Below are positions 53,991-64,000 of a stretch of 64,000 nt of DNA, one piece after another. The stretch is from Taeniopygia guttata (taxonomy: Eukaryota; Chordata; Aves; Passeriformes; Estrildidae). The stretch is from assembly GCF_048771995.1 (NCBI RefSeq), contig NC_133027.1:11404001-11468000 (forward strand). Direction: 5' to 3'. Position 1 is the first letter of the stretch. Every line of letters starts with the position of its first letter. The notes below the pieces were generated by a model, which had not been told where the DNA came from, did no database searches, and was given only the letters and a program-made list of their open reading frames with translations. The position numbers and the translations under genes are program-made.

Positions 53991-56930
53991 ATACTGTATA
54001 TATTCAATAGCCAATAAAAATAAAAGGTACGTATGAAATAAAAGGTTTGTATGAAAGATGCATTGAATCAGTTATATATCACTAATACTTTCTGAAAGAC
54101 TAAATGTGGTCTGCATTAATTCTGAAGTTCATCAGCTGCCTACATTTTTCAATTCTTAAAATGTAAAATTGTACTGCTTTCAAAAGTAAGAACCTTCCTT
54201 AAACTGCTAAGTAAAATGTTGTTTGCAACATATTACTTCAAACAAGAAGTGTTTCTCAAATATTTTACAAAACTTAGTGAAACTATTCTCTTCTTGCAAA
54301 ATTTCACATTTCTGTACAGACCCAAGCCAATTGTGCTTAAGCAATCATAATTACTCGCACTATTACTGTGTTCTTCTACACTACAAAGTACATATTATTT
54401 AATGTCAGTAACTTCATTTTATAAGCTAAATTAAAAGTTTAAGACTTTCCATTAGGAATCAAAGTGTATCTGACAGTATTTCAGAGATTAAAATGTGTGA
54501 AAATACCACAAATACATGAAATTGCATTCCTATACAGCATGTAAACATAGTAAAATATCATGATCATGACAGTTACATTTTTCCACTCTAATCTTTTTCT
54601 GAAGATTTGCATGTGTACCAGGTAACTGGGCTGGGCTTGGTGTATCCCTGGAGGGCCCCAGGAGCTCTGCTCCCAGTCAGCTGAATGTTGCCACAAGGGT
54701 ACCAGCCCTGGGTAGGAGCCAGTACAGGGCCCCTCCTGCAGGAGAAGGGATCAGGCCCTGCTTGGTAACTTTCATTTTGGCCACTTTTGTGAACAGGTGA
54801 GAAAGGTCAAAATGAAACCTCTCCCAGCTATTTGCCTCTCCTTTATCTTTTTAGGTGCCAGAACTCTGTGTCACACATGGCCTGGGTGTGTGCTGAGCAA
54901 TGCAGCCCCCACAAAGCCTTTGGTTTCCCACAAGTTGCCATGCCTTGTTCCCAGGTGTGCCCAGCTCTGGCAGGAGAAAGAGCCTGCAGCGCCGTGCCCT
55001 GCCCAGCCGGGGCTCTCTGGCACAGAGCAGCAGCAGCGCCAGCACCTTTCAATCTTCTCCTTCCTTATCTTCTCCTGGGACACAGAAGCCTCTGGAAATC
55101 AGCACCACCAGTCGTGTTCCCAGCTCGGAGCAGCTCCTGCTGGCAGACAGATCCTGCCAGTTCGACCGCTTCTGGAGGGGCAGAGGTGCAGACTAACATG
55201 AACAGGAGTCCTGGGAATGTCCAATAAATATGCAAAAATGTGGGAGTATTTGTTAGGAATTATTACAGCTGTTAAACCAATACTGCCTTCTCTCCTGGCT
55301 CTGTGAATGCCTTGGGCCCTTCTCTGACCCCAGCAGTTACCCCTATCTGCGTTCCCTGATTGCTGTCACTTGCATCTCAAAGCAGGGTTTTGTGGACTCC
55401 AAGTTCCAACTTTCAGGCTGGAGCATCACCATGTTGTTCCTCATGAGTGACTGTCCTGTCTTCATGTCACTGTGCTTGGAGCAACTACATTTGCTAAGAA
55501 GTAGGGCATAGAAAATCAGAGAATAAAAATGGCTTGGAAACTCTTTGGTGGGAACTGGATACTAGAGTTTTCAGTTCCTTTCTTTTGAAGAAATAGCTTC
55601 ATTTTCTGAATGGAGGATGAAGCGTGTTTAGCAGGGCTTTGAGGAGTGGTTTTTGCACTTAAAACCGATTCCTGATCTCCGATCTAGAAGAAAACATGGT
55701 CACCCTCTGAAAAGTTAAATCTTGGAGATGATGACATTAATGAGTAGGAAAAGTGACGCTTATAATTTCAAAGATGTTGATTGCCCCAAGCATCTAGTCA
55801 AGCATTTCTTGTCAACTGTCCTGCTGTTCAGTCTCGTGCCCACAGAGGATTCGCATTAGGACAACGTGCAGCTTCCCAGATTCCATAGTCTGAGTTTGGC
55901 CGGCTGCTCTCTCCACTGCACTTTGTGGGCTCATGCACTGGTGCTGGGGGTTGATGCTGGCTAAACATACGTGCACCCACAAAAAAAAAAAAAAAAATCG
56001 CTCGCTCCTGGGCTCGGCCGCAGCTGCTGGCGGCGCTGGGATGAGCCCCGGCAGCACGGCCCGGCGGCCCTGCTGGGAAAGAGCCCCCAACCCGCCGGGA
56101 AGGGGCCCCGCTGCCCCGCAGCACCCCTCAGAGGGCAGAGAGAAAGCCAGCTTCTTTTCCTCTCTTTTTTCCTCTGTTAAAAGTGTTGTCCTAGAGGCGG
56201 CACCAGCTTTTCTAATTGGCTTAGCAGCGCGCCTGCTCTCAGAGGCACTCAGTGGTTGCTTTTGCCTGGCACAGGGAAAGCTTATGGCAGAAATGCCTCA
56301 CTTTCCCGGCTGGCTTCTTTCCTCCTCTCCAAAAATTGACCCATGCAAAACCAACAAAACTGGCCACTGGTGCTCCTGGGGCTGGGGAACCTGGAGGCTT
56401 AGAGAATACTTGAAAAACTCGTGTGGGGCCCTTCAAAAACCTCATGTGGCTTCAGATCCAGACACACAGCTAAAGCCCAGATATTTCTCCATTCTTTTTC
56501 TTTTTAACTGAGAAAGGAAGTCACAGGTGATGGGGTCTCTATTCCACATCTATTGGAATAGATAGCTATATCTTTTAAATGCTGCAGGACTTAAGATTGT
56601 CAAATCAGCACTTCTCTGAGTATTCATTTTGCAAAACTCAGTTCTGGATAATAGTTGTAGACTAAAACAATACCATTCCTCTGTATAAATTAAATCCTAT
56701 ATTAAGGAAATGAGCAACCTAAGAGCTATGTACAAAAGAAACTAACATGCATTGTTGAAATTAAATATGTTACTGTTACTCCTGCTCTCTGAAATACCTT
56801 TGAAATAAATTTAACAAGACCCTTAGAACATATTTGTGGGTGTACAAGTCAAGTTTCAGAAAAATTAAATCCTATCAATGAAAATTCTGTAAAGCAATGA
56901 AAAACTAATGTCCTTGTGTGTCTCAAGCTG
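53991..56930. other. YTHDC2 intron 26, mostly unassigned
   Basis: No exon of YTHDC2 is recognised. A GC-richer block at 54590-55240 includes a 98-codon frame (54900-55196) followed by AATAAA near 55226. Another GC-rich block with an A19 run begins at 55980. Neither could be matched to a known repeat or gene. Confidence 0.45.
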
Positions 56931-56934
56931 CGTT

Positions 56935-57168
56935 AAGGGAAATATAGGTTGGATATTAGGAAAAAGGTTTTTACAGAAAGGGTGATAAAGTTCTGGAATG
57001 GTCTGCCCAGAAAGGTGGTGGAGTCACCATCCCTGGATGTTTAAAAAAAGACTGGATGTAACACTCAGTGCTATGGTTTAGTTGAGGTGTTAGGGCATGG
57101 GTTGGACTCAATGATCTTGAAGGTCTCTTCCAACCTAGTCATTCTGTGAATTCTGTGAATTCTGTGCA
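56935..57168 (+). mobile_element. CR1 LINE 3' fragment, plus strand
   Basis: It contains TGGTGGAGTCACCATCCCTGG, GGTTGGACTCAATGATCTTG and TCTTCCAACCTAGTCATTCT-type blocks. It ends in tandem ATTCTGTGA units, the diagnostic CR1 tail. Confidence 0.93.
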
Positions 57169-57649
57169 TTTTTCTTATAACCTTGGGATTTTACTCCTTA
57201 AAAATTGATAAGTTTCTATATCAGTCTATTTGCAAAGTAACTGTTTAACTCAAGAAATTTGGATACATTTCCCCTTTGGTTACAAATAAAGCATTTGCAC
57301 CTTCAAGGCATATCCAGGGATGCACAGGTGACACTGCACTCATTGTCTCAAACAAGGTGAGTGCAAACAAAGAAATTCCTGTAATTACCTTCCCATGCAT
57401 AATTTTTAACCTTTCTGTAATCTCAAATGACCTCAGTTCTGTGATTATTGCATCTGCACACTTAGCTGCAAAAACCCAACATTAAAAGCCATGGTCATAT
57501 TTTGGTTCCAAAATAAGAAAACATGCAAATTAGTATTTCAGTAATAGCACTGGCAGACCTTTTAGGTTTTATCCAATTCCTGCTATATTCAGAAACCTGC
57601 TATTGACTTCAACAGAGTTGGCATGGATGCTTAACCATGAATAAATACA

Positions 57650-59160
57650 GAAGGTAGAAATCAAGAAATAGAAAAAAGAAATCAAGCTATGCAGTAATAA
57701 ATGGCAAAAAAGAAGAGATAGTAGAATCAAGACCCCTAAATGACAGATGGTCAGCACCAGCTTACGAATTATATGCAGTATTAAAAGCTTTACAGAAATT
57801 AGAAAGAAAAAAGAGAATGATCTTCACAGATTCAAAATATGCATTCAGGGTAGTACACACTTTCAGAAAGATTTAGGAAAAACGAAGATTACTCAATACT
57901 CAGGGACAAAGACTAGTGCATGAAGAAATAATCAGGCAAATCTTAAAAGCCATCAGGGTGCCAGAGGCAATTACCATAGTCCACGTGAAAGGACACCAAA
58001 CAAGAATACAGCTCAAGACCCAAAGGAACAATTTAGCAGATAAAGAAGCCAAAAGCACAGCTTTACTAAAAGTAAGTACCCCAGAGATTGGGGAGGAGGA
58101 TGTCCAGAAATATCCCCCACACCCTTCCCCAAAAGCAATTGAAAGATGCAAATAAAAAAAAAGAGGCCGACTAGAAAGAAGTAAGTAGAAATTGCCAGAC
58201 AGGAGAGAGCTGTTATCTAAAAACTATACCAGAAAAATCCTGGGGAGATTACACCAACAGACACACTGGGGAGCCCAAGCCCTGGCAGAGCAATTCCTGA
58301 GATTCTTCAAGTATAAGGGGATTTATGAATTAGCAAAACAAGAGGTACAAAGGTGTATGATTTGTCAAAAAGTTAATTGGGCAAAAACCCAGTATGTGGT
58401 ATTGGGAAGTCGCCCAGTAGCATACCGGCTTTTTGAAAGAATTCAGGTAGATTTCACTGATCTGCCTAAAGTGGAGAGATATAAATTCCTATTGGTAATA
58501 GTAGACAAACTAACCCACTGTGTAGAAGCCCTTCCAAGCTCTCGGGCTATGGCTCAAACAATATCGAGGTTTCTACTAGAAGAAATCCTACCCCGATATA
58601 AGTTAGTAAGATACATAGATTCAGACCAAGGGACATTCTTCACCTCTGAAATCATTAGGCAAGTAGCAAACACTCTAGGGATCCAGTGGGAGTACCACAT
58701 CCCATAACATTCTCAGAGCTCCAGACAAGTTGAAAGAATGAATCAAACATTAAAAGCCCAATTAGCAAAATTAATTTTGGAAGCAAAAATGTCCCGGGTA
58801 AAATGCCTCCCTTTGAAGCTTCCCAGATGCCACAATTCCTGCTAAATGTCCAGACCATGTCTCATTCTGAGACTGGGCTATCTCCCTTTGAAGTGCTGTA
58901 CGAGGTGCCATACGAGCATAGAATACCAGTGGGGCACCCCAGGATAGAGGATGGACAGATACAGCTGAATCTTCAGGAAGTGTGGAAGCAAGGAATAATA
59001 ACACAAAGTAGCCCTTTGGGTTTTTTCATACATAAAGTACAGCCCAATGAAAAAGTACTCATAAAGACCTAGAAAGAGACCACCCTGTCACCTCACTGGG
59101 AAGTCCCCTTTCTTGTCCTCGTAACTACAGGCACAGCAGTACGAATGGCAGAAAAGAGTT
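57650..59160 (+). pseudogene. pol: ERV5 pol remnant: RNase H and integrase, class I
   Basis: RNase H begins near 57690, with WSAPAYELYAVLKALQKL, FTDSKYAF and VHVKGHQ. A stop at about 57874 and further breaks follow. Integrase has a zinc-finger region (HQQTHWGAQAL, CMICQK) and D residues at VDFTD and DSDQGTFF. A stop at 58708 is followed by QVERMNQTLK with the catalytic Glu. A shifted GLSPFEVLYEVPYEH leads to SPHWEVPF, the GPY/F-type end. These motifs mark a gamma-like element. 5' of RNase H everything is missing. Confidence 0.85.
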
Positions 59161-59689
59161 AGACACACACATCTTGAGTGAAAAAATCGAGCTCTGGGAA
59201 GGGACGCCACAGTAGAAAGTCACCTCTCCCCCTAGCGACCTGCAGATAACCTTGCAACAGCCAAGTAAATGACTAATAAGAACCTGATGAAGTGCACTGA
59301 ACCTAATTGTAAATGTTATCCATTTGTGCATTTCATATGCAAGTATTGTAACAAAGTTTAGATCATGCACTGTAAAAAGAGATATTAGCCAAAAAATTTA
59401 TGCAATAAGTACTTAGAAGAGGAACTGTGCCTAACTAACCGTGTCTTAGGGCTCGCCACTAAGCTAAGAATAATTGAAGTAAATTCTGAAATTTAGTTTC
59501 ACTTGTTCCAAAACAGGCTGAGGGGAAAATTACGACCAAAAGCTCAAATCATTACTGTTGAGTACTGGAAATTAAACAAAGTACTCTGCAGCTCAGATAC
59601 TGTTAAACTATCCAAATAGGGCATCTTTAAACAGAGGCACGCAGCTCAGTCCTAGCATGAAATCACAGAAGACTATTCTTACTGTCGAG

Positions 59690-61905
59690 AAGATGGCTTA
59701 ACCCGCTGCTAGTAGCAACCCAGTAGATGCAAACAAAAGCAGAAGAATATTGATAGTAGGAGTAATCCTGATGTACCCGAGTCTAGCAATGTACCTCAAG
59801 ACTAGTACACACATAAATAACTTGCCCACCACAGAAGTGCAGAGCCCCGGCAATGGGTGCAGACAAAGCATACAGACTGTCCAGAAAAGACAAGGAGAAT
59901 CAGAAGCTCCAATATTCCCAGCCCCAAGGAACTGCAGCAAGGGTAAAATAAACAAACATTGTTCCATAAACAGCACTCAGCAGGGGGTACGTGGATTAAA
60001 AAAAAGATGAAGTGTTATTTACAAGGAGCAACCCCTAAAAATGGGCAGTCAGAGCACAAAATACATAAGAAGAACGCTGAACAAATATCTGTCTCAGCCT
60101 GTGACAAATATAACTGCACAGCATGGATTGGGGGAAAAATAGAGTCATTATTTGTAGCTTATTTTCAGGCGAACCCACTGTGTTATAATAATAATCTATT
60201 GAATATGTGTGTGATAAGAAGAAAGACATACTAAGTCAGAGGAATTTAAAATATGAGACCAAATTATCCCTCAGAAATGAACCAGTTATCCTTAACCTTT
60301 TAGAAGATCAAGATGACAGAGTTTGTCTGCAATATGACAGGATATTCTGCTCCTCAAAGAATAAAGAAAGAGTAGACCCAAAGAGTAAAATAAAACAAAT
60401 AACACAAGAACTAAAAAGACACGAGAAGATAGAAAAGAAAAGGTTGAGAACCCTAAGTGAACAATATGAACACCTAGAGAGACAATACACCAATTAGAGT
60501 TTACCTGCCTCAGACCAAAACCTGTTTGTAGATCTGATGCAAAAAATTGCAACAAAATTAAGACTATCCAATTGCTAAATTTGCAGAGGGCTCAAATCCA
60601 CTGAAAACTAGCATTAGAAAAGGAAAAGTTTAGCCCCAGAGCAACTCCTAAAATAACTCAGAAACCTGAGGGATAAGTTTTAGACAAGAGAGTAATTAGA
60701 ATGTTCTACCTTAGCAAGGAGGGAAAAGAGTATACTAAAATAGTAAGGTACACTCCATGTATATCCACTTTGACGGTAAACTCCTCCAACAAAAACAAGA
60801 TCTGGCAGCCAGAAAGCTCTTCAGGGTACTAGAGCCGGGAAAAAGGGGCCAAGTGCAAATAGACTAATAAAATTGGACTCTACTAGAACAAAAGCCCTAG
60901 AGCTAATCCTTACCAATCCTTAAGTAAATTAAGAAGACTCTAGAATGAGCCCAAAACCACAAAGGTTAAATAAAAAGCCCCCAGTAGTTGATATTAAATT
61001 TGCAGGAAGAAAGCGTACAGTGAACAACCTCAGTGGTAGAAAGGGTCGCGCACAATAAGATTGATAAGGCCTGTTTTCTTTACCCTGCCCCACTCAGAAT
61101 GCAACTCACTAGGGGATCCCTTATATAAAACCTTAAGTAAAAAGAAAAAGGATTTTAAAAATAAATTCCCTATCTTTGATAAAGATCAGGCCTAGAGAGA
61201 GGAGGAGTGGCCTGCAGAAAGAATAATAGAGTATTAGTCCCACGACATAGGCCCAAGATGGGAGTTGGAGGTATAAGACCCCAATTTATCTATTAAACTG
61301 ACTAATGAAGCTCCAAGCAGTAGTAGAAATTGTCTCAAAGCACACCTCAGATGCCCTCGAGTTACTATCTAAACAACACTCCCAAATAAGAGCCTTTGTA
61401 TATCAAAACAAGATGGCCCTAGACTGTTTACTAGCCAAAGAAGAGAGAGTTTGTGAGAAATTTAATAAAACAAAATGTTGTCTAGAGATCGATAATTATT
61501 GAAAAACCTAGTGAACGAAATTAAACAAGTAGCACATGTCCCAGTACAAAAATAGAACTCTATACTCCAATCATCCTAGTGGGTCCATTTGTTTAATAGA
61601 GCTTAGTAAAAAAAAAATATATTATTTATATTGTGTTCAATAGCTAGAATCCTATTCCTGCCCGGCTTAATACCCTGCTTTATTAAGTTAATATACTCAG
61701 TAGTGCAGGGTATGCAGGTAGCTGCCATGCCCACAGACCCAGAATGTACTACAGGGAAATTAAATCAAGTGTCTAAAATCACAAAATTAGAAGAAGAAAA
61801 TCCACACAGTAGAACAACAGATCCTTTAGCCAGATTCAAAGAGCAAATAAAGGGAGAAGGGGACGTTTACAAGCTTTACCAAGAAATTCCAAAAGAAGAG
61901 TAGAG
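59690..61905 (+). pseudogene. env: ERV5 env remnant
   Basis: A hydrophobic segment (ILIVGVILMYPSLAMYL) near 59750 may be the signal peptide. The surface-subunit region up to about 60900 is full of stops and shifts. At 61305-61502 the TM subunit keeps QNKMALDCLLAKEERVC and NKTKCC, a C-X7-CC arrangement. The anchor (FILPGL-type hydrophobic stretch near 61640-61720) and tail to 61903 follow after stops. It is clearly dead. Confidence 0.7.
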
Positions 61906-62050
61906 TAATGAGACCAAAGAGAACTAAGAGTTTTTAAGGACTAAACTAGTTAAATTATAAGACAGTTTCACAAGATCAAAAGAAAATCCACTAAATACAA
62001 AGCTTTTTAGAAAAGCACGAATTAATGTATTAATTTAAAAGGGGAAGGAT

Positions 62051-63060
62051 TGTTATATGTAATATGAGTAATTTGTGCCTATAAAGTAAAATATAGATGT
62101 AATGTTTAGTATTACTAAGAAATATTTGTATAAAACATGTGAGTCTGAGCCAAGAGATTACCTCACATATGTTGAGACCACCCCTGACAAAAAGGAGGAA
62201 AACTTAATTTACAAACAAATACCGTGTTGCCTTTATGAAAGACAACCAGGGACCTGGTTCAGGTGGCAGCACGGCGGCCTGGTCTCGCCCAAGCCACTCG
62301 GGCTAATCAACAGACGCAGACACCAATATGGCAGACGGTTGAAAAGCGTTTATTATCCTATCTCGTGGGTTTAAATAGCTTTTAGGGGTCTTTGCTACGT
62401 CAGAGGGGGGCTGGGGGTCTCAGGGATAGTGGGTAGTGGAAATTTACCAGAGCAGGTGTGGCTACATTCTTCTGGGACTCCTGGGGTTAACAGATAAGTG
62501 GGGAAGAGAGAGGGGGAGGGGTCTGTCTTTCCGTGACATCCCGTGATCTTCCGCTCCGCCTGTCCCTATCTACCACAATACCGATAGCTTACCCAGAGAT
62601 AAATTGTTTCTCAAAGTGATCCTAGTAACTCCCAAGCAATGATCCTCTCAATAACTACCCAAGATTGAGATTGCTAGAGTCACCAGAGAAATACATCTCA
62701 ATGCCAAGTTCCAGTAACTCAGTCAGGGGTGTACATCACTCTCCAGACACCATTTTGTTCTCACCAACACAGAGAAAAGAAATTCTATAAATATGTAAGA
62801 CTCTAAATAGGAAAAAAAGCCTGATCACTGAAACTCTGCCTCAAGCAAAATAAACTGTATAAAAAGCGCTTAAGAGAGACAGTCTTGTGTGAAACATAAA
62901 GGACCCTATGCTTTAGCAGTCAGACCTGTGTCTCATCCAGTGCTGATCCCGTGCTCAGCACTGTCCTTTTTATTGTAGCTAGCTCAGACTCAATTTGATC
63001 ACTAAATAAAACCTGGTTTTATTACTTTTAATTTAGCTAGATCAATTTTTACTTATAACA
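62051..63060 (+). mobile_element. ERV5 3' LTR, interrupted by a solo LTR-A
   Basis: It begins TGTTATATG after the purine tract AAAAGGGGAAGGAT and ends TTATAACA, giving matched TGTTAT/ATAACA ends. TATAAAAAG lies near 62858 and AATAAA near 63006. Removing the inserted 62225-62577 plus one duplicated 6-mer leaves about 651 bp. No 5' LTR remains in the window. Confidence 0.85.
62225..62577 (-). mobile_element. Solo LTR-A inside the ERV5 LTR
   Basis: It is the reverse complement of the ERV1 LTR (353 bp), from TGTTGCC to CTACCACA. Perfect 6-bp repeats ATACCG flank it (62219-62224 and 62578-62583). It carries the same TATTTAA-like, AATAAA and TGACGTAG elements in reverse. It is more diverged than the 851-1196 copy. 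Confidence 0.93.
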
Positions 63061-64000
63061 GTTCTTTAACTGAAGTTCTGCCACTTGTCATCATTTTAAA
63101 AGTAAAAAGTCGTCTTATTAAATCACTAACAAAATTACTAACTTTTAACAAGGGGAGAAGGGTGTATTACTTGCGCTGTTATTTGTGTCTAAAATTTTTG
63201 TGCACTAGATATCAATAAAAGTTTGTTTTTAAAGTATAAATACAAAAATCCTCCCCCCGCCAAGCTGATGGCCCTGATCAAGCCATGAACCTGGCTGGTA
63301 AAGAAAAATACATTAGGAAACCTAGATGCTCCATTGAGATAAATGAAAAAAGCCTCATGAAACGTGGAGAAAAATCAAAACCCCATAATTCCAATAAAGA
63401 TTTGTAGGGAACGGTATGTTTATTCACAGTGCTGTGGACGCATGTCGGGACACATTGCCCTTCAATGGACATGCGCACCCCTGAGAACTCCCGATCCTTT
63501 TTTATTACCCTAATTTCCATATGCATAGAATTTCACAATAGGTTCATGCATATTCATTATGCTGATTTTGCATTACACTTAGCTCTAGTTACACTTGTAC
63601 TCAGTTTTTGTCGGAAAGTACAGAAAGAACACCTGGGTCATTCTGCCCTGTCTGTTACAAGGACTGAGGAGTCTTTCTTGTCTCTTCCTTAGCTGGGACA
63701 ACTTTGCTAGTGCTGTAGTTATTAGACTAAACAACATATTTCACGTATGCTAGCAAGCTCAAAGTGGTACATTTCACCTAAATCCAAATGGATTTTTACT
63801 TTGTTAAATTTTCACTCTCACTCATCTGGAAGAATTTTTTTTTTCAAGTCCTCATAGTGAAAAAGAGATCCACCCAGTGCTCAAAAACTATGTTTGTCCT
63901 TATTTTTCTTATTATACAAAGAAGAAGGGGGTAAAAGGGGTTGGGCTGAGGGTACACCCCCCTCTTTGAGTCTTAAGTAAATAATATAACGGTATAATAA
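63061..64000. other. Unassigned AT-rich sequence at the window end
   Basis: No exon, LTR or CR1 is recognised here. It is either further YTHDC2 intron or downstream DNA. Confidence 0.5.

Noticed and set aside
1-64000. CRISPR array, riboswitch or other bacterial feature
   Set aside because: The window is avian nuclear DNA. The short repeats found are tandem or LTR-derived, with no spacer structure.

Overview
The window is vertebrate nuclear DNA, almost certainly from a bird and probably a songbird. It contains CR1 LINE 3' ends, several class II (alpha/beta-like) endogenous retroviruses (ERVs), a decayed PIM1-like kinase copy of the kind known to be multiplied in passerines, and a long single-copy stretch with the exon structure of YTHDC2, a gene that is Z-linked in birds. 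The sequence alone cannot show whether this is the Z copy or a W gametolog.

Bases 1-18110 are repeat-rich. A 107-bp tandem duplication and a decayed ~48-bp tandem array lie upstream of a PIM1-like pseudogene. The pseudogene is split by an internally deleted provirus (ERV1, + strand, 2850-14432). The 3' LTR of ERV1 is in turn split by a second, structurally complete provirus (ERV2, - strand, 5852-14259). ERV2 has open gag, pro, pol and env frames, and its two 567-bp LTRs differ at only 2 positions. Target-site duplications (GTAGCA for ERV2, GGGGC for ERV1) and LTR divergence (0.35% against about 2.6%) give the order PIM copy, then ERV1, then ERV2. Solo LTRs flank this nest. The stretch 15481-18110 holds no gene I can name.

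Bases 18111-22640 hold an unrelated LTR-like segment joined to a 5'-truncated provirus (ERV3, + strand), which has the 3' half of pol, an env with two stop codons and a 3' LTR. From 22640 to about 27860 is AT-rich intergenic DNA. A CpG-rich promoter region follows.

Bases 28161-51288 hold 26 coding exons of YTHDC2 (+ strand), 1269 codons in perfect phase. They cover an R3H domain, a DEVH-box 3'-5' RNA helicase core with an ankyrin insert, and the HA2/OB-fold region. The C-terminal YTH exons are not found. The remaining 12.7 kb is read as intron 26. It contains a truncated class II provirus (ERV4: LTR plus partial gag, with another LTR in it), a CR1 copy, and an old class I (gamma-like) provirus remnant (ERV5: RNase H, integrase, Env, 3' LTR). 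The ERV5 LTR is interrupted by a solo LTR of the ERV1 family.

Apart from YTHDC2, coding capacity here is retroviral or pseudogenic. The most notable structure is the nested 2.8-14.4 kb locus with its young, complete ERV2. I saw no unknown non-viral system.
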